Below the pieces are notes generated by a model. The model searched no databases and was not told the DNA's origin. It saw only the letters and a program-made list of their open reading frames with translations. Shown in pieces: positions 24,470 to 32,448 of a stretch of 64,000 bases of DNA (position 1 is the stretch's first letter; every line of letters begins with the position of its first letter). Where the stretch lies: positions 856-64,855 of the forward strand of contig NZ_JACARO010000084.1 in assembly GCF_013386585.1 (NCBI RefSeq), written 5' to 3'. The translations under genes were made by a program, and so were the position numbers. This stretch comes from Pseudomonas sp. P7548 (GTDB lineage: Bacteria; Pseudomonadota; Gammaproteobacteria; Pseudomonadales; Pseudomonadaceae).

Positions 24470-25340
24470 AGCCTTCGAGGATGTATTCGGCCAGGCATTC
24501 GGTGATCGGCGAAGTCATTGCCGGGTTGCGCAACAAACGCAGGTTCACCGACGGCAATGGCGGGAATCCTTCTTCGCTGCCCAGAATGCGCAGGTCTTCG
24601 GTCACCAGGCTTTCCATGCTGACCGTGACAGCCAGGCCTGCGCCGACCACCGCCTGGATCGCCGCGCCATTGGAGCTGTGGTAGGCCAGGCGGTAATCAC
24701 GCCCCACCGCATCGAGCGCGGCGCGGGTCCACTGGGTGCAAAAACTGTCCAGGCCGGAAATGGCCAGCGGCAGAGACTCATGTTCTTCCACGCAAAAGCA
24801 CGGCGCCGCCACCCAGACCATGCGCTCATTGCGCAGCAGTTCGCCGATTTCACTGCCGGGCTCGCGGCTGATGACGGTCAGTGCCAGGTCCCGCCGCTGC
24901 ATCAACACCAATGACGACTCACAGTGCATCTCGATCTGGATCAACGGGTACGCCTTGGAGAACCGCTTGAGGATGCCCGGCAGGTAGCGCATCACGTAGT
25001 CGTCCGGCGTGCCGATGCGCACCAGCCCCACCATATGCGGCTCGCGCAGCGTGTTGAACACCTCGCTGTGCAATTTCAGGATGCGCCGCGCATAGCCCAG
25101 CAGCACCTGGCCTTCGGGCGTGAGCCGCACCTGGCGGCCGTCGCGCTCAAACAGCTTGCGCTGCAGCACGTCCTCTTCCAGGCGTTTCATCTGCATGCTC
25201 ACCGCCGATTGCGTGCGGTTGACCAGTTCTCCCGCGCGGGTGAACCCGCCCTGATCGGCGATGGCGACGAAGGTGCGCAGCACGTCAGTGTCGATGCTCG
25301 GGTAGCCTGACAATTGATCAATCTCCGAGATGTATTGCAT
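24459..25340 (-). CDS. LysR-family transcriptional regulator
   Basis: A 293-residue regulator. The helix-turn-helix is DVLRTFVAIADQGGFTRAGELVNRTQSAVSMQMKRLEEDVLQRKLFERDG, resembling the LrhA/HexA-like branch that uses QSAVSMQ. The effector domain follows from VRIGTPDDYVMRYLPGIL. The divergent gene 70 bases away encodes a DUF1127 protein. LysR genes often sit beside DUF1127 genes in Pseudomonas, so that is the likely target. The start at 25340 is chosen; an ATG three codons upstream (25349) is equally possible. Confidence 0.9.
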   Translation of the reverse strand: MQYISEIDQLSGYPSIDTDVLRTFVAIADQGGFTRAGELVNRTQSAVSMQMKRLEEDVLQRKLFERDGRQVRLTPEGQVLLGYARRILKLHSEVFNTLREPHMVGLVRIGTPDDYVMRYLPGILKRFSKAYPLIQIEMHCESSLVLMQRRDLALTVISREPGSEIGELLRNERMVWVAAPCFCVEEHESLPLAISGLDSFCTQWTRAALDAVGRDYRLAYHSSNGAAIQAVVGAGLAVTVSMESLVTEDLRILGSEEGFPPLPSVNLRLLRNPAMTSPITECLAEYILEGFKL

Positions 25341-25410
25341 AAAAAACATTCGTTGGATTGATCATAGTGCCAAGCACACACTGGCGTCATCCCCACTGGA
25401 GGGCGAAAAG

Positions 25411-25617
25411 ATGAAAGGTCAAACCGGGTTTGTGTTGATGGCGAAACGTCCGTTTTCCGGGCTGTTTCACACCGTGGCGCGCTGGCAGGCGCTGCACCAT
25501 GAGCGCCAGATGCTGGCGAGCCTGAGCGACGAAGCGCTCAAGGACATCGGCCTCAACCGTGCCGATGTAGAGCAAGAGCGCCACCTGCATTTCTGGGAAG
25601 ACCCGCTGCGAAAATGA
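25411..25617 (+). CDS. DUF1127 (YjiS-like) small basic protein
   Basis: A 68-residue protein. Its C-terminal half WQALHHERQMLASLSDEALKDIGLNRADVEQE is the DUF1127 motif (R-x2-L-x2-L-(D/S)-(D/E)-x2-L-x-D-I-G-(L/I)). Small DUF1127 proteins have been tied to RNA turnover and phosphate or carbon regulation in alphaproteobacteria; the role here is unknown. The start at ATG 25411 has an excellent ribosome site (GGAGGG, 25398-25403). It is divergent from a LysR gene. Confidence 0.88.
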   Translation: MKGQTGFVLMAKRPFSGLFHTVARWQALHHERQMLASLSDEALKDIGLNRADVEQERHLHFWEDPLRK

Positions 25618-25662
25618 TCGCGGATGCAGTAGGGTAGTCGGCGAGCCCACACGGAGACCCCC

Positions 25663-26895
25663 ATGCCTGCCGACCTGTCATTTTCACTCAAGCAAGCTCG
25701 ACGCATGGCGCTGGCGGCCCAGGGATTTTCCGGGCGCCAGGCGCCTGCGCTGATCAAGGCCGCGCACCTGAACCGGATGATCGATCGGTTGGGGGTGTTG
25801 CAGATCGATTCGGTGAATGCCGTCGTGCGTTCCCATTACCTGCCGCTGTTTTCCCGTTTGGGCAACTACGCCCCCTTGATGCTTGAACAGGCGGCCTGGA
25901 GCCAGGGCCGGCGACGTTCGCTGTTCGAATATTGGGGGCATGAAGCCTCATTGCTGCCCATGGCGCTGTACCCGCTGATGCGCTGGCGCATGGAGCGAGC
26001 CAAGCAAGGGCAGGGCATCTATTCGCAGATGGCGCGTTTTGGTCGTGAACAACAGGCCACTATCCAGCGCGTGCTGCGCAGCGTTGAGCAGCAAGGCGCA
26101 TTGGGTGCGGGCAGCCTGTCGACCCGTGAGGAGCGGGCCGGTCCGTGGTGGGACTGGAGTGATGAGAAACATGCGTTGGAATGGCTGTTCGCGGCCGGCT
26201 TGGTCACGGTTGCAGGACGGCGCGGTTTTGAACGGCTCTATGATTTGCCGGAGCGTGTCATCCCGGACGACATCCTTCAACACCCCGCCTTGAGCGAAGC
26301 CGAGGCCCACCACGGCTTGCTGCTGCACAGCGCCACTGCGCTGGGCGTGGGCACCGAGAAAGACCTGCGTGATTATTTCCGCCTGGATCCGGCCGACAGT
26401 CGCAGCGCTTTGGCGGAACTGGTCGAGGATGGCCAGTTGGTGACGTGCCAGGTCCAGGGTTGGAAGCCGCTTGCCTATTGTCTTCCCGAACCCCGAGTGC
26501 CGCGCAAGGTTCCGGCCAGCGCCCTGTTGTCACCCTTTGATTCACTGATCTGGGAGCGCAGCCGCACCGAGCGTCTGTTTGATTTCCGCTACCGGCTGGA
26601 GATCTACACACCACAGGACAAGCGGGTGTTCGGCTATTACGTGCTGCCGTTTTTGCACAACGAACGGATTGCCGCACGCGTCGACCTGCGCGCCGAACGC
26701 GCCAATGGGCGCCTGGCCGTGCATGCGGTGCATGAAGAAGAACCGGCTTTGGACGAAGAGGGCATGCAGGCGCTGGCTGCGAACCTGCTGCAAATGGCCA
26801 GCTGGTTGGGGCTGGAGCAGGTGCAGCTCAATTGCCAGCGACCGAGTGCTGATAGGTTGCGGGTGGCAATGGCTAAAATGGATAGTGGTTTTTAG
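25663..26895 (+). CDS. YcaQ-like DNA glycosylase (winged-helix, crosslink repair)
   Basis: A 410-residue protein of the YcaQ/HTH_42 family, which unhooks interstrand DNA crosslinks by removing alkylated bases. The family's catalytic Q-x-D motif is visible in LQIDSVN (Gln47, Asp49). Further matching blocks are SHYLPLFSRLGNY, FEYWGHEASLLP, SPFDSLIWERSRTERLFDFRYRLEIYTP and YYVLPFLHNERI. Length matches E. coli YcaQ. It stands alone on the plus strand after the DUF1127 gene, and its 3' end abuts a REP doublet. Confidence 0.9.
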   Translation: MPADLSFSLKQARRMALAAQGFSGRQAPALIKAAHLNRMIDRLGVLQIDSVNAVVRSHYLPLFSRLGNYAPLMLEQAAWSQGRRRSLFEYWGHEASLLPMALYPLMRWRMERAKQGQGIYSQMARFGREQQATIQRVLRSVEQQGALGAGSLSTREERAGPWWDWSDEKHALEWLFAAGLVTVAGRRGFERLYDLPERVIPDDILQHPALSEAEAHHGLLLHSATALGVGTEKDLRDYFRLDPADSRSALAELVEDGQLVTCQVQGWKPLAYCLPEPRVPRKVPASALLSPFDSLIWERSRTERLFDFRYRLEIYTPQDKRVFGYYVLPFLHNERIAARVDLRAERANGRLAVHAVHEEEPALDEEGMQALAANLLQMASWLGLEQVQLNCQRPSADRLRVAMAKMDSGF

Positions 26896-26896
26896 G

Positions 26897-26986
26897 GCCT
26901 CTTCGCGAGCAAGCCCGCTCCCACACTTGACCGTATTCCAGAGGAGGTACGCGTACAAATGTGGGAGCGGGCTTGCTCGCGAAGGC
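26897..26986. repeat. REP doublet (GCGAGCAAGCCCGCTCCCACA type)
   Basis: Inverted copies at about 26897-26925 and 26960-26986 flank a spacer (TTGACCGTATTCCAGAGGAG). It lies between the convergent ycaQ-like and class II DAHP synthase genes and closely resembles 29248-29338, including the spacer. Confidence 0.92.
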
Positions 26987-27008
26987 GACAGCCCAGACAA
27001 CTAAAATC

Positions 27009-28358
27009 TCAGCGCTTAACTTGCTTTAACGTCTCCGCAATCAAAAACGCCAACTCCAACGACTGATCGGCATTCATCCGTGGGTCGCAATGAGTGTGGT
27101 AGCGGTCTGATAAACCGTCCTCAGTGATCGGCCGCGCGCCCCCGATGCATTCGGTGACGTTCTGCCCGGTCATTTCGATATGGATGCCGCCCGCATACGT
27201 GCCTTCGGCCTGGTGCACCTGGAAGAACGCCTTCACTTCGCTGAGGATCTGCGCAAAGTCGCGGGTCTTGTAGCCACTGCTGGCCTTGATGGTGTTGCCG
27301 TGCATCGGGTCGGAGCTCCACAGCACCTGCTTGCCCTCGCGCTGAACGGCGCGGATCAGGTTTGGCAGGTGGTCGCCGACCTTGCCGGCACCCATGCGCG
27401 CGATCAGGTTGAGGCGGCCTGGGTCGTTGTCCGGGTTGAGGATGTCGATCAGGCGGATCAGGTCGTCGGGGTTCATGCTCGGGCCGACCTTGACCCCGAT
27501 CGGGTTGTTCACGCCACGCAGGAACTCGACGTGGGCGCCGTCCAACTGGCGAGTGCGATCACCGATCCAGAGCATGTGGGCCGAGCAGTCGTAGTAGTCG
27601 TTGGTCAGGCTGTCGCGGCGCACGAACGCTTGTTCGTAGTTGAGCAGCAAGGCTTCGTGGGCGGTGAAAAAGCTGGTTTCGCGCAGTTGCGGCGAATCGT
27701 CCATGCCGCAGGCGCGCATGAAGGCCAGGGTTTCGTCGATGCGGTCGGCCAACTGGCTGTACTTTTCGGCCAGGGCGGAGTTGGCGATGAAGTCCAGGTT
27801 CCACTTGTGCACCTGGTGCAGGTCGGCAAAGCCGCCTTGGGCAAAGGCGCGCAACAGGTTCAGGGTGGCGGTGGACTGGTGGTACGACTGCAGCAGGCGG
27901 TCCGGGTCTGGCACGCGGCTTTTTTCGTCGAAACCGATGCCGTTGACGATGTCGCCACGGTAGGCCGGCAGAGTGATGCCGTCGATGGTCTCATCGTTGG
28001 CCGAACGCGGCTTGGCGAACTGGCCGGCCATGCGCCCGACTTTCACCACCGGGCAACCGGCGGCGAAGGTCATCACGATGGCCATCTGCAGCAGCACCTT
28101 GAAGGTGTCGCGGATCTTGGCCGCTGAGAACTCGGCAAAACTCTCGGCGCAGTCACCGCCCTGCAACAGGAACGCGCGACCCTGGGTCACTTCGGCAAAC
28201 TGACGGCGCAACTCGCGGGCTTCCCCGGCAAACACCAGCGGCGGGTAGCTGGCCAGGCTCTGCTCCACGTGCAGCAAATGTGCAGCGTCCGGGTACTGGG
28301 GTTGTTGCTGGATCGGCAGGGCGCGCCAGCTGTCGGGGCTCCAGGGTTGGCTCATCAT
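27009..28358 (-). CDS. Class II DAHP synthase
   Basis: A 449-residue (or 448 from the second ATG) enzyme of the plant-type (AroA-II) family, catalysing the same PEP plus erythrose 4-phosphate step as the class I enzyme at 11857-12933. Diagnostic blocks are LLQGGDCAESF (metal cysteine), VGRMAGQFAKPRS, LLNYEQAFVRRDS, WIGDRTRQLDGAH, IARMGAGKVGDHLP, SSDPMHGNTI and HTHCDPRMNADQ. It does not carry the shortened form seen in phenazine operons, and no phenazine genes are nearby. Two adjacent ATGs (28356-28358 and 28353-28355) could serve as start. It is divergent from the spermidine synthase-like gene. Confidence 0.96.
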   Translation of the reverse strand: MMSQPWSPDSWRALPIQQQPQYPDAAHLLHVEQSLASYPPLVFAGEARELRRQFAEVTQGRAFLLQGGDCAESFAEFSAAKIRDTFKVLLQMAIVMTFAAGCPVVKVGRMAGQFAKPRSANDETIDGITLPAYRGDIVNGIGFDEKSRVPDPDRLLQSYHQSTATLNLLRAFAQGGFADLHQVHKWNLDFIANSALAEKYSQLADRIDETLAFMRACGMDDSPQLRETSFFTAHEALLLNYEQAFVRRDSLTNDYYDCSAHMLWIGDRTRQLDGAHVEFLRGVNNPIGVKVGPSMNPDDLIRLIDILNPDNDPGRLNLIARMGAGKVGDHLPNLIRAVQREGKQVLWSSDPMHGNTIKASSGYKTRDFAQILSEVKAFFQVHQAEGTYAGGIHIEMTGQNVTECIGGARPITEDGLSDRYHTHCDPRMNADQSLELAFLIAETLKQVKR

Positions 28359-28477
28359 GAACTCGATTGGGTGGTTGACGGTCGGGCGCCAATGTTATCA
28401 GCAATTAGTGCGTGACCTGTTGCCGCCGGTTGGCCGACAATCGCGCCTTTGCAGTGCCCAACCCGTTAGGAGTAGTG

Positions 28478-29233
28478 ATGACCGAGGAGCGTGTCGAGCG
28501 CCTGCTGGCCGAAGTCCATGATGATTTCGGCATGATCCGTGTGCTCGAAGTGGCCGATTACCGTTTTCTCGAGTTTGGCGATGCCATCGAGCAAAGCTGC
28601 GTGTTTACCGCCGATCCGAGCTGGCTGGAATACGACTACACCCGCGCGATGCTGATTGGTGCGCTGTGCCATGAATTGCCGGAGAGCGCGCTGTTCCTGG
28701 GGCTTGGTGCCGGTACGCTGACCCAGGCGTGCCTCAAGTTCCTGCCGCTGGAGGATGTCGAGGCCATTGAGCTGCGCCCTGACGTACCGCGCCTGGCCAT
28801 CGAGTACCTGGGGCTGGATGATGATCCGCGGTTGTACATTCGCATCGGCGACGCCCTGCAACTGCTGGAGACGGCCGAGTCGGCCGACCTGATTTTCGTC
28901 GACCTGTACACCGATGTCGGCCCCGGCGTCGGGCACCTGGCCTGGACCTTCCTGGAAAACTGCCAGAAGAAACTCAACCCGGGTGGTTGGTTGGTGATCA
29001 ACCAATGGGCCACGGATGATGGCAAGCCGTTGGGCGCCGCGTTGCTGCGTGGGTTGTACCACCGGCATTATTGGGAACTGCCGGTGAAGGAGGGCAATGT
29101 GATCCTGCTGGTGCCGTCAGACCTGGACCAGCCGCTGGATATGCAGGCGCTGTCGGCCCGCGCCGAAGCCTTGGCGCCGCGGTTGGGGTATTCGTTGCAG
29201 TCGCTGATCAAGGCGATCCGGCCTGCGACTTAG
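28478..29233 (+). CDS. Spermidine synthase-like methyltransferase-fold protein
   Basis: A 251-residue protein with the spermidine synthase-type nucleotide fold: ALFLGLGAGTLTQACLKFLP (motif I), VEAIELRPDVPRLAI (acidic end of strand 2) and LYIRIGDALQLLETAESADLIFVDLYTD (motif with catalytic-type Asp). Family members that stand alone like this are often annotated as spermidine synthase, but the substrate is unproven and no speD is adjacent. The start at ATG 28478 follows TTAGGAG. A REP doublet follows. Confidence 0.82.
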   Translation: MTEERVERLLAEVHDDFGMIRVLEVADYRFLEFGDAIEQSCVFTADPSWLEYDYTRAMLIGALCHELPESALFLGLGAGTLTQACLKFLPLEDVEAIELRPDVPRLAIEYLGLDDDPRLYIRIGDALQLLETAESADLIFVDLYTDVGPGVGHLAWTFLENCQKKLNPGGWLVINQWATDDGKPLGAALLRGLYHRHYWELPVKEGNVILLVPSDLDQPLDMQALSARAEALAPRLGYSLQSLIKAIRPAT

Positions 29234-29247
29234 TTGTCTGTACCGAC

Positions 29248-29338
29248 GCCTTCGCGAGCAAGCCCGCTCCCACATTCGACCGCATTCCAAAGGATGTACA
29301 TGTACAAAGGTGGGAGCGGGCTTGCCCGCGAAGAGGCC
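29248..29338. repeat. REP doublet (GCGAGCAAGCCCGCTCCCACA type)
   Basis: Inverted copies flank a spacer nearly the same as that at 26897-26986 (TCGACCGCATTCCAAAGGAT). It lies between the convergent spermidine synthase-like and crotonase genes. Confidence 0.92.
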
Positions 29339-29352
29339 ATCACTGCCGGCGA

Positions 29353-30144
29353 CTAAATCCCCTTGAACACCCCCGGCCGCTTCTCGACCATCGCCCGCAC
29401 ACCCTCCTTGGCATCCTCACTGTTCAGCAACTTATCCACCATCGGCGGCAACGCCGCGGCCGCCACCGTTTCACCTTCCATGCGCGCCAATCGCGCCGAC
29501 ATCAAAGTGGCCTGCACACCCAGCGGCGCCTGGCGTGCAATGCGGTTGGCCAGCTCAAGGGCGCGCGGCAGCAGGTCTTCGCTGGCCATCACTTCCTGTA
29601 CCAACCCCAGGCGCAGGGCCTCGTGAGCGTCAAACTCGTCGCCGGTGAGCAGCCAGCGCATCGCGTTGCCCCAGCCGGCGATCTGATGAAAGCGCAAGGT
29701 CGCGCCGCCAAACGGAAAGATCCCACGCTGCACTTCCATTTGCGCAAAGCGCGTATTGCTGGCGCACAGGTTGATATCGGCGGCCAGCATCAGCTCAATG
29801 CCAATGGTCAGGCAGTAACCCTGGGCGGCGACGATCACCGGTTTACTCACCCGTGGACCGGCGAATACGCCCCAGGGATCGCAGCCGCCCAACGGGGGCT
29901 GCCAGCCTCCGGCCATCACGCCGCTGACATTGGCCAGGTCCAGCCCGGCGGTGAAGTGATCGCCGTGGGCAAACACCACGGCCACCCGGGCCTCCTCGTT
30001 TCGATCAAATTCGCCATAGGCCAGACTCAATTCATTGAGCAGGTCCAGGTCAAAGGCATTGCGCTTGGCGACTCGGTCCAGGCCCAACAGCAGGACATGG
30101 CCCTGTAATTCACGGCTGACGCGACTGCTGCTGGCTTGATTCAT
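29353..30144 (-). CDS. Enoyl-CoA hydratase/isomerase family protein
   Basis: A 263-residue crotonase-fold protein. The CoA-binding and oxyanion region reads FAHGDHFTAGLDLANVSG and AAQGYCLTIGIELMLAADINLCA. One catalytic-position Glu is present in QMEVQRGIFPFGG, but the second Glu expected in true hydratases falls at AMRWLLTG, where Arg stands instead. Isomerase or another crotonase activity is therefore possible. The substrate is unknown. Upstream lies the deaD promoter region on the opposite strand. Confidence 0.85.
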   Translation of the reverse strand: MNQASSSRVSRELQGHVLLLGLDRVAKRNAFDLDLLNELSLAYGEFDRNEEARVAVVFAHGDHFTAGLDLANVSGVMAGGWQPPLGGCDPWGVFAGPRVSKPVIVAAQGYCLTIGIELMLAADINLCASNTRFAQMEVQRGIFPFGGATLRFHQIAGWGNAMRWLLTGDEFDAHEALRLGLVQEVMASEDLLPRALELANRIARQAPLGVQATLMSARLARMEGETVAAAALPPMVDKLLNSEDAKEGVRAMVEKRPGVFKGI

Positions 30145-30566
30145 CGGGTGTGCCCTCGGGCGCAGGGAAGGTTTCAGACCAAAGGGTCCAAAGGGTTAGG
30201 TGAACCGTTTAAGCGTTGTGACCAACAGGGCCGGGCCTTTGAAAAATAGACCCTGGCGCGCTTATCTGCAAAGACTGTGACACAGCGCGGTTTATCGGTG
30301 CTTTGCGATAAAAAAAGCTCCCTTTTTCAGGTATTTCCGGTATAGTGCGCGCCGGCCTTTAACCGGGCCGCGTTTAGGTAGCGCAATTCCCCGAAGTCAG
30401 CTTCGGCTGCACGTCCGCACAGCGGACTCTTCCTTGACGAATCTTTTTCATTCATTCGTTTTCGCAAATCCCCGCCGACAAAGCAGCCAGGGCGACTCTT
30501 GAGTCTCAACACGGCATGCGCAGCTTTGGAGCATGGGTCTTTGCGGATGCACTTAGAGGCAGACCC
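30145..30566 (+). promoter_or_regulatory. deaD promoter and structured leader
   Basis: A 422-base gap. TATAGT (30341-30346) is a likely -10 box for deaD; no good -35 was found. The transcript would have a leader of about 215 bases with small perfect hairpins CCGAAG/CTTCGG (30391-30406), GTCCGC/GCGGAC (30413-30427) and ACGAAT/ATTCGT (30437-30459). Long structured leaders are usual for cold-shock helicase genes. The part from 30145 to 30340 holds the crotonase promoter on the other strand. Confidence 0.55.
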
Positions 30567-30569
30567 ATG
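30532..30569 (+). promoter_or_regulatory. Hairpin covering the deaD start codon
   Basis: CATGGGTCT (30532-30540) is the exact complement of AGACCCATG (30561-30569), which contains the deaD ATG. The ribosome site AGAGG (30555-30559) lies in the 20-base loop. Folded RNA would hide the start codon and constrain the ribosome site. Confidence 0.7.
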
Positions 30570-32240
30570 ACCCAGGAAACCGGCGGCTTCGCCGCTTTTA
30601 ATCTGAACCCGAATATTCTTGCAGCCGTCGCAGCGACCGGCTACGAAGAGCCTTCGGCGATTCAGCAGCAATCGATCCCGATCATCATGGCCGGCAAGGA
30701 CATGATTGGCCAGGCGCAAACCGGTACCGGCAAAACCGCCGCGTTCGCTTTGCCTATCCTGCAGTGCATCGACCCTGCCAAGCGCGAACCGCAAGCCCTG
30801 ATCCTGGCGCCAACCCGTGAGTTGGCGCTGCAAGTAGCAACCGCTTTTGAAACCTACGCCAAGCAAATGCCAGGCGTCACCGTTGTGGCCGTTTACGGCG
30901 GCGCGCCGATGGGCCCACAACTCAAGGCAATCCGTAATGGCGCACAGATCGTTGTCGCCACCCCGGGCCGTCTGTGCGACCACCTGCGTCGTGACGAGAA
31001 AGTGCTGTCGACCGTGAACCACCTGGTTCTGGACGAAGCTGACGAAATGTTGAAGCTGGGCTTCATGGATGACCTGGAAGTCATCTTCAAGGCACTGCCT
31101 CCGACCCGTCAGACCGTGCTGTTCTCGGCCACCCTGCCACAGTCGATCCGTGCCATTGCCGAGCGTCACCTGCGTGACCCGGAGCACGTCAAGATCCAGA
31201 CCAAGACCCAGACCGTTACCGCGATCGAACAGGCTCACCTGTTGGTTCACGCTGACCAGAAGACCTCGGCTGTCTTGAGCCTGCTGGAAGTCGAAGACTT
31301 CGACGCCCTGATCATGTTCGTGCGCACCAAGCAAGCGACCCTGGACCTGGCCAGTGCCCTGGAAGCCAAAGGCTACAAAGCCGCTGCGCTGAACGGTGAC
31401 ATCGCCCAGAACCAGCGTGAGCGCGTGATCGACTCCCTCAAGGATGGCCGCCTGGACATCGTTGTAGCGACCGACGTTGCTGCTCGTGGTCTCGACGTTC
31501 CACGTATCACCCACGTGTTCAACGTTGACATGCCGTACGATCCAGAGTCCTACGTTCACCGTATCGGCCGTACTGGCCGTGCAGGTCGCGAAGGTCGTGC
31601 ACTGTTGCTGGTGACTCCACGTGAGCGCCGCATGCTGCAAGTGATCGAGCGTGTGACTGGCCAGAAAGTTGCCGAAGTCCGCCTGCCGGACGCCCAGGCT
31701 GTCCTGGACGCACGCATCAAGAAACTGACCAACAGCCTGTCGCCGCTGGTGGCTGATGCTGAATCGACCCACGGCGACCTGCTGGACCGCCTGACTGCCG
31801 ATATCGGTTGCACCCCGCGTGCCCTGGCTGCAGCCCTGCTGCGCAAAGCAACCAACGGTCAAGCCCTGACCCTGGCTGCCATCGAAAAAGAACGTCCACT
31901 GGTTCCGAACAGCGCGCCACGCGGTGATCGTCCAGAGCGTTCCGGCGACCGTCCAGACCGTGGTGATCGTGAGCGTCGTGCTCCGGTTCCATTGGCTGAA
32001 GGCCGTGCTCGTTGCCGTACCGCGCTGGGCGCGCGTGATGGTATCGCTGCCAAGAACCTGCTGGGCGCTATCCTCAACGAGGGTGGCCTGGCACGTGAAG
32101 CCATCGGTCGTATCCAGGTCCGTGACAGCTTCTCCCTGGTGGAGTTGCCGGAAGACGGTCTGGAAAAACTGCTGACCAAGCTGAAAGACACTCGCGTTGC
32201 CGGTAAGCAGCTCAAACTGCGTCGCTACCGCGAAGATTGA
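30567..32240 (+). CDS. deaD: DEAD-box RNA helicase DeaD/CsdA
   Basis: A 557-residue ATP-dependent RNA helicase acting in ribosome assembly and RNA decay, especially in the cold. Motifs in order: Q motif (about 10-35), AQTGTGKT (50-57), PTRELA (82-87), TPGR, DEAD (156-159), SAT, IMFVRTK, ATDVAARGLDV and HRIGRTGRAGREGR. An Arg/Asp/Pro-rich linker (PRGDRPERSGDRPDRGDRER) leads to a C-terminal DbpA-type RNA-binding domain (about 478-553). ATG 30567 is chosen for AGAGG 7 bases upstream; ATG 30516 is in frame but has no ribosome site. A long open frame on the opposite strand is a shadow. Confidence 0.96.
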   Translation: MTQETGGFAAFNLNPNILAAVAATGYEEPSAIQQQSIPIIMAGKDMIGQAQTGTGKTAAFALPILQCIDPAKREPQALILAPTRELALQVATAFETYAKQMPGVTVVAVYGGAPMGPQLKAIRNGAQIVVATPGRLCDHLRRDEKVLSTVNHLVLDEADEMLKLGFMDDLEVIFKALPPTRQTVLFSATLPQSIRAIAERHLRDPEHVKIQTKTQTVTAIEQAHLLVHADQKTSAVLSLLEVEDFDALIMFVRTKQATLDLASALEAKGYKAAALNGDIAQNQRERVIDSLKDGRLDIVVATDVAARGLDVPRITHVFNVDMPYDPESYVHRIGRTGRAGREGRALLLVTPRERRMLQVIERVTGQKVAEVRLPDAQAVLDARIKKLTNSLSPLVADAESTHGDLLDRLTADIGCTPRALAAALLRKATNGQALTLAAIEKERPLVPNSAPRGDRPERSGDRPDRGDRERRAPVPLAEGRARCRTALGARDGIAAKNLLGAILNEGGLAREAIGRIQVRDSFSLVELPEDGLEKLLTKLKDTRVAGKQLKLRRYRED

Positions 32241-32268
32241 TCCGCCCTTGGGCTGATTGATCGCACAT

Positions 32269-32301
32269 AAAAAATCCCCGACTGGTTCGGGGATTTTTTT
32301 T
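32269..32301 (+). terminator. Terminator of deaD
   Basis: AAAAAATCCCCGA (32269-32281), five-base loop and TCGGGGATTTTTTTT (32287-32301). It lies 28 bases after the deaD stop. Confidence 0.95.
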
Positions 32302-32333
32302 GCCTGGTATTTTCCGATCAACACTCGGTCAAC

Positions 32334-32420
32334 TGTGGGAGTTGGCTTGCCTGCGATAGGATCACCCTGGTCTGCCTGGCACAACGGGGTGCCTGCATCG
32401 CAGGCAAGCAAGCTCCTACA
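32334..32420. repeat. REP doublet (TGTGGGAGTTGGCTTGCCTGCGAT type)
   Basis: Inverted REP copies separated by a spacer between deaD and the convergent dioxygenase gene. The second copy shows small changes (AAGCAAGCTCCTACA). It belongs with 33975-34041 and 58705-58793. Confidence 0.88.
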
Positions 32421-32448
32421 CACGCCCGTTTCCATCATTGGATTGGCG

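Noticed and set aside
26897..29338. Similar flanking repeats at 26897 and 29248 as possible ends of a mobile element
   Set aside because: Both are complete REP doublets placed between genes; the DNA between them encodes ordinary housekeeping genes and no transposase or integrase.
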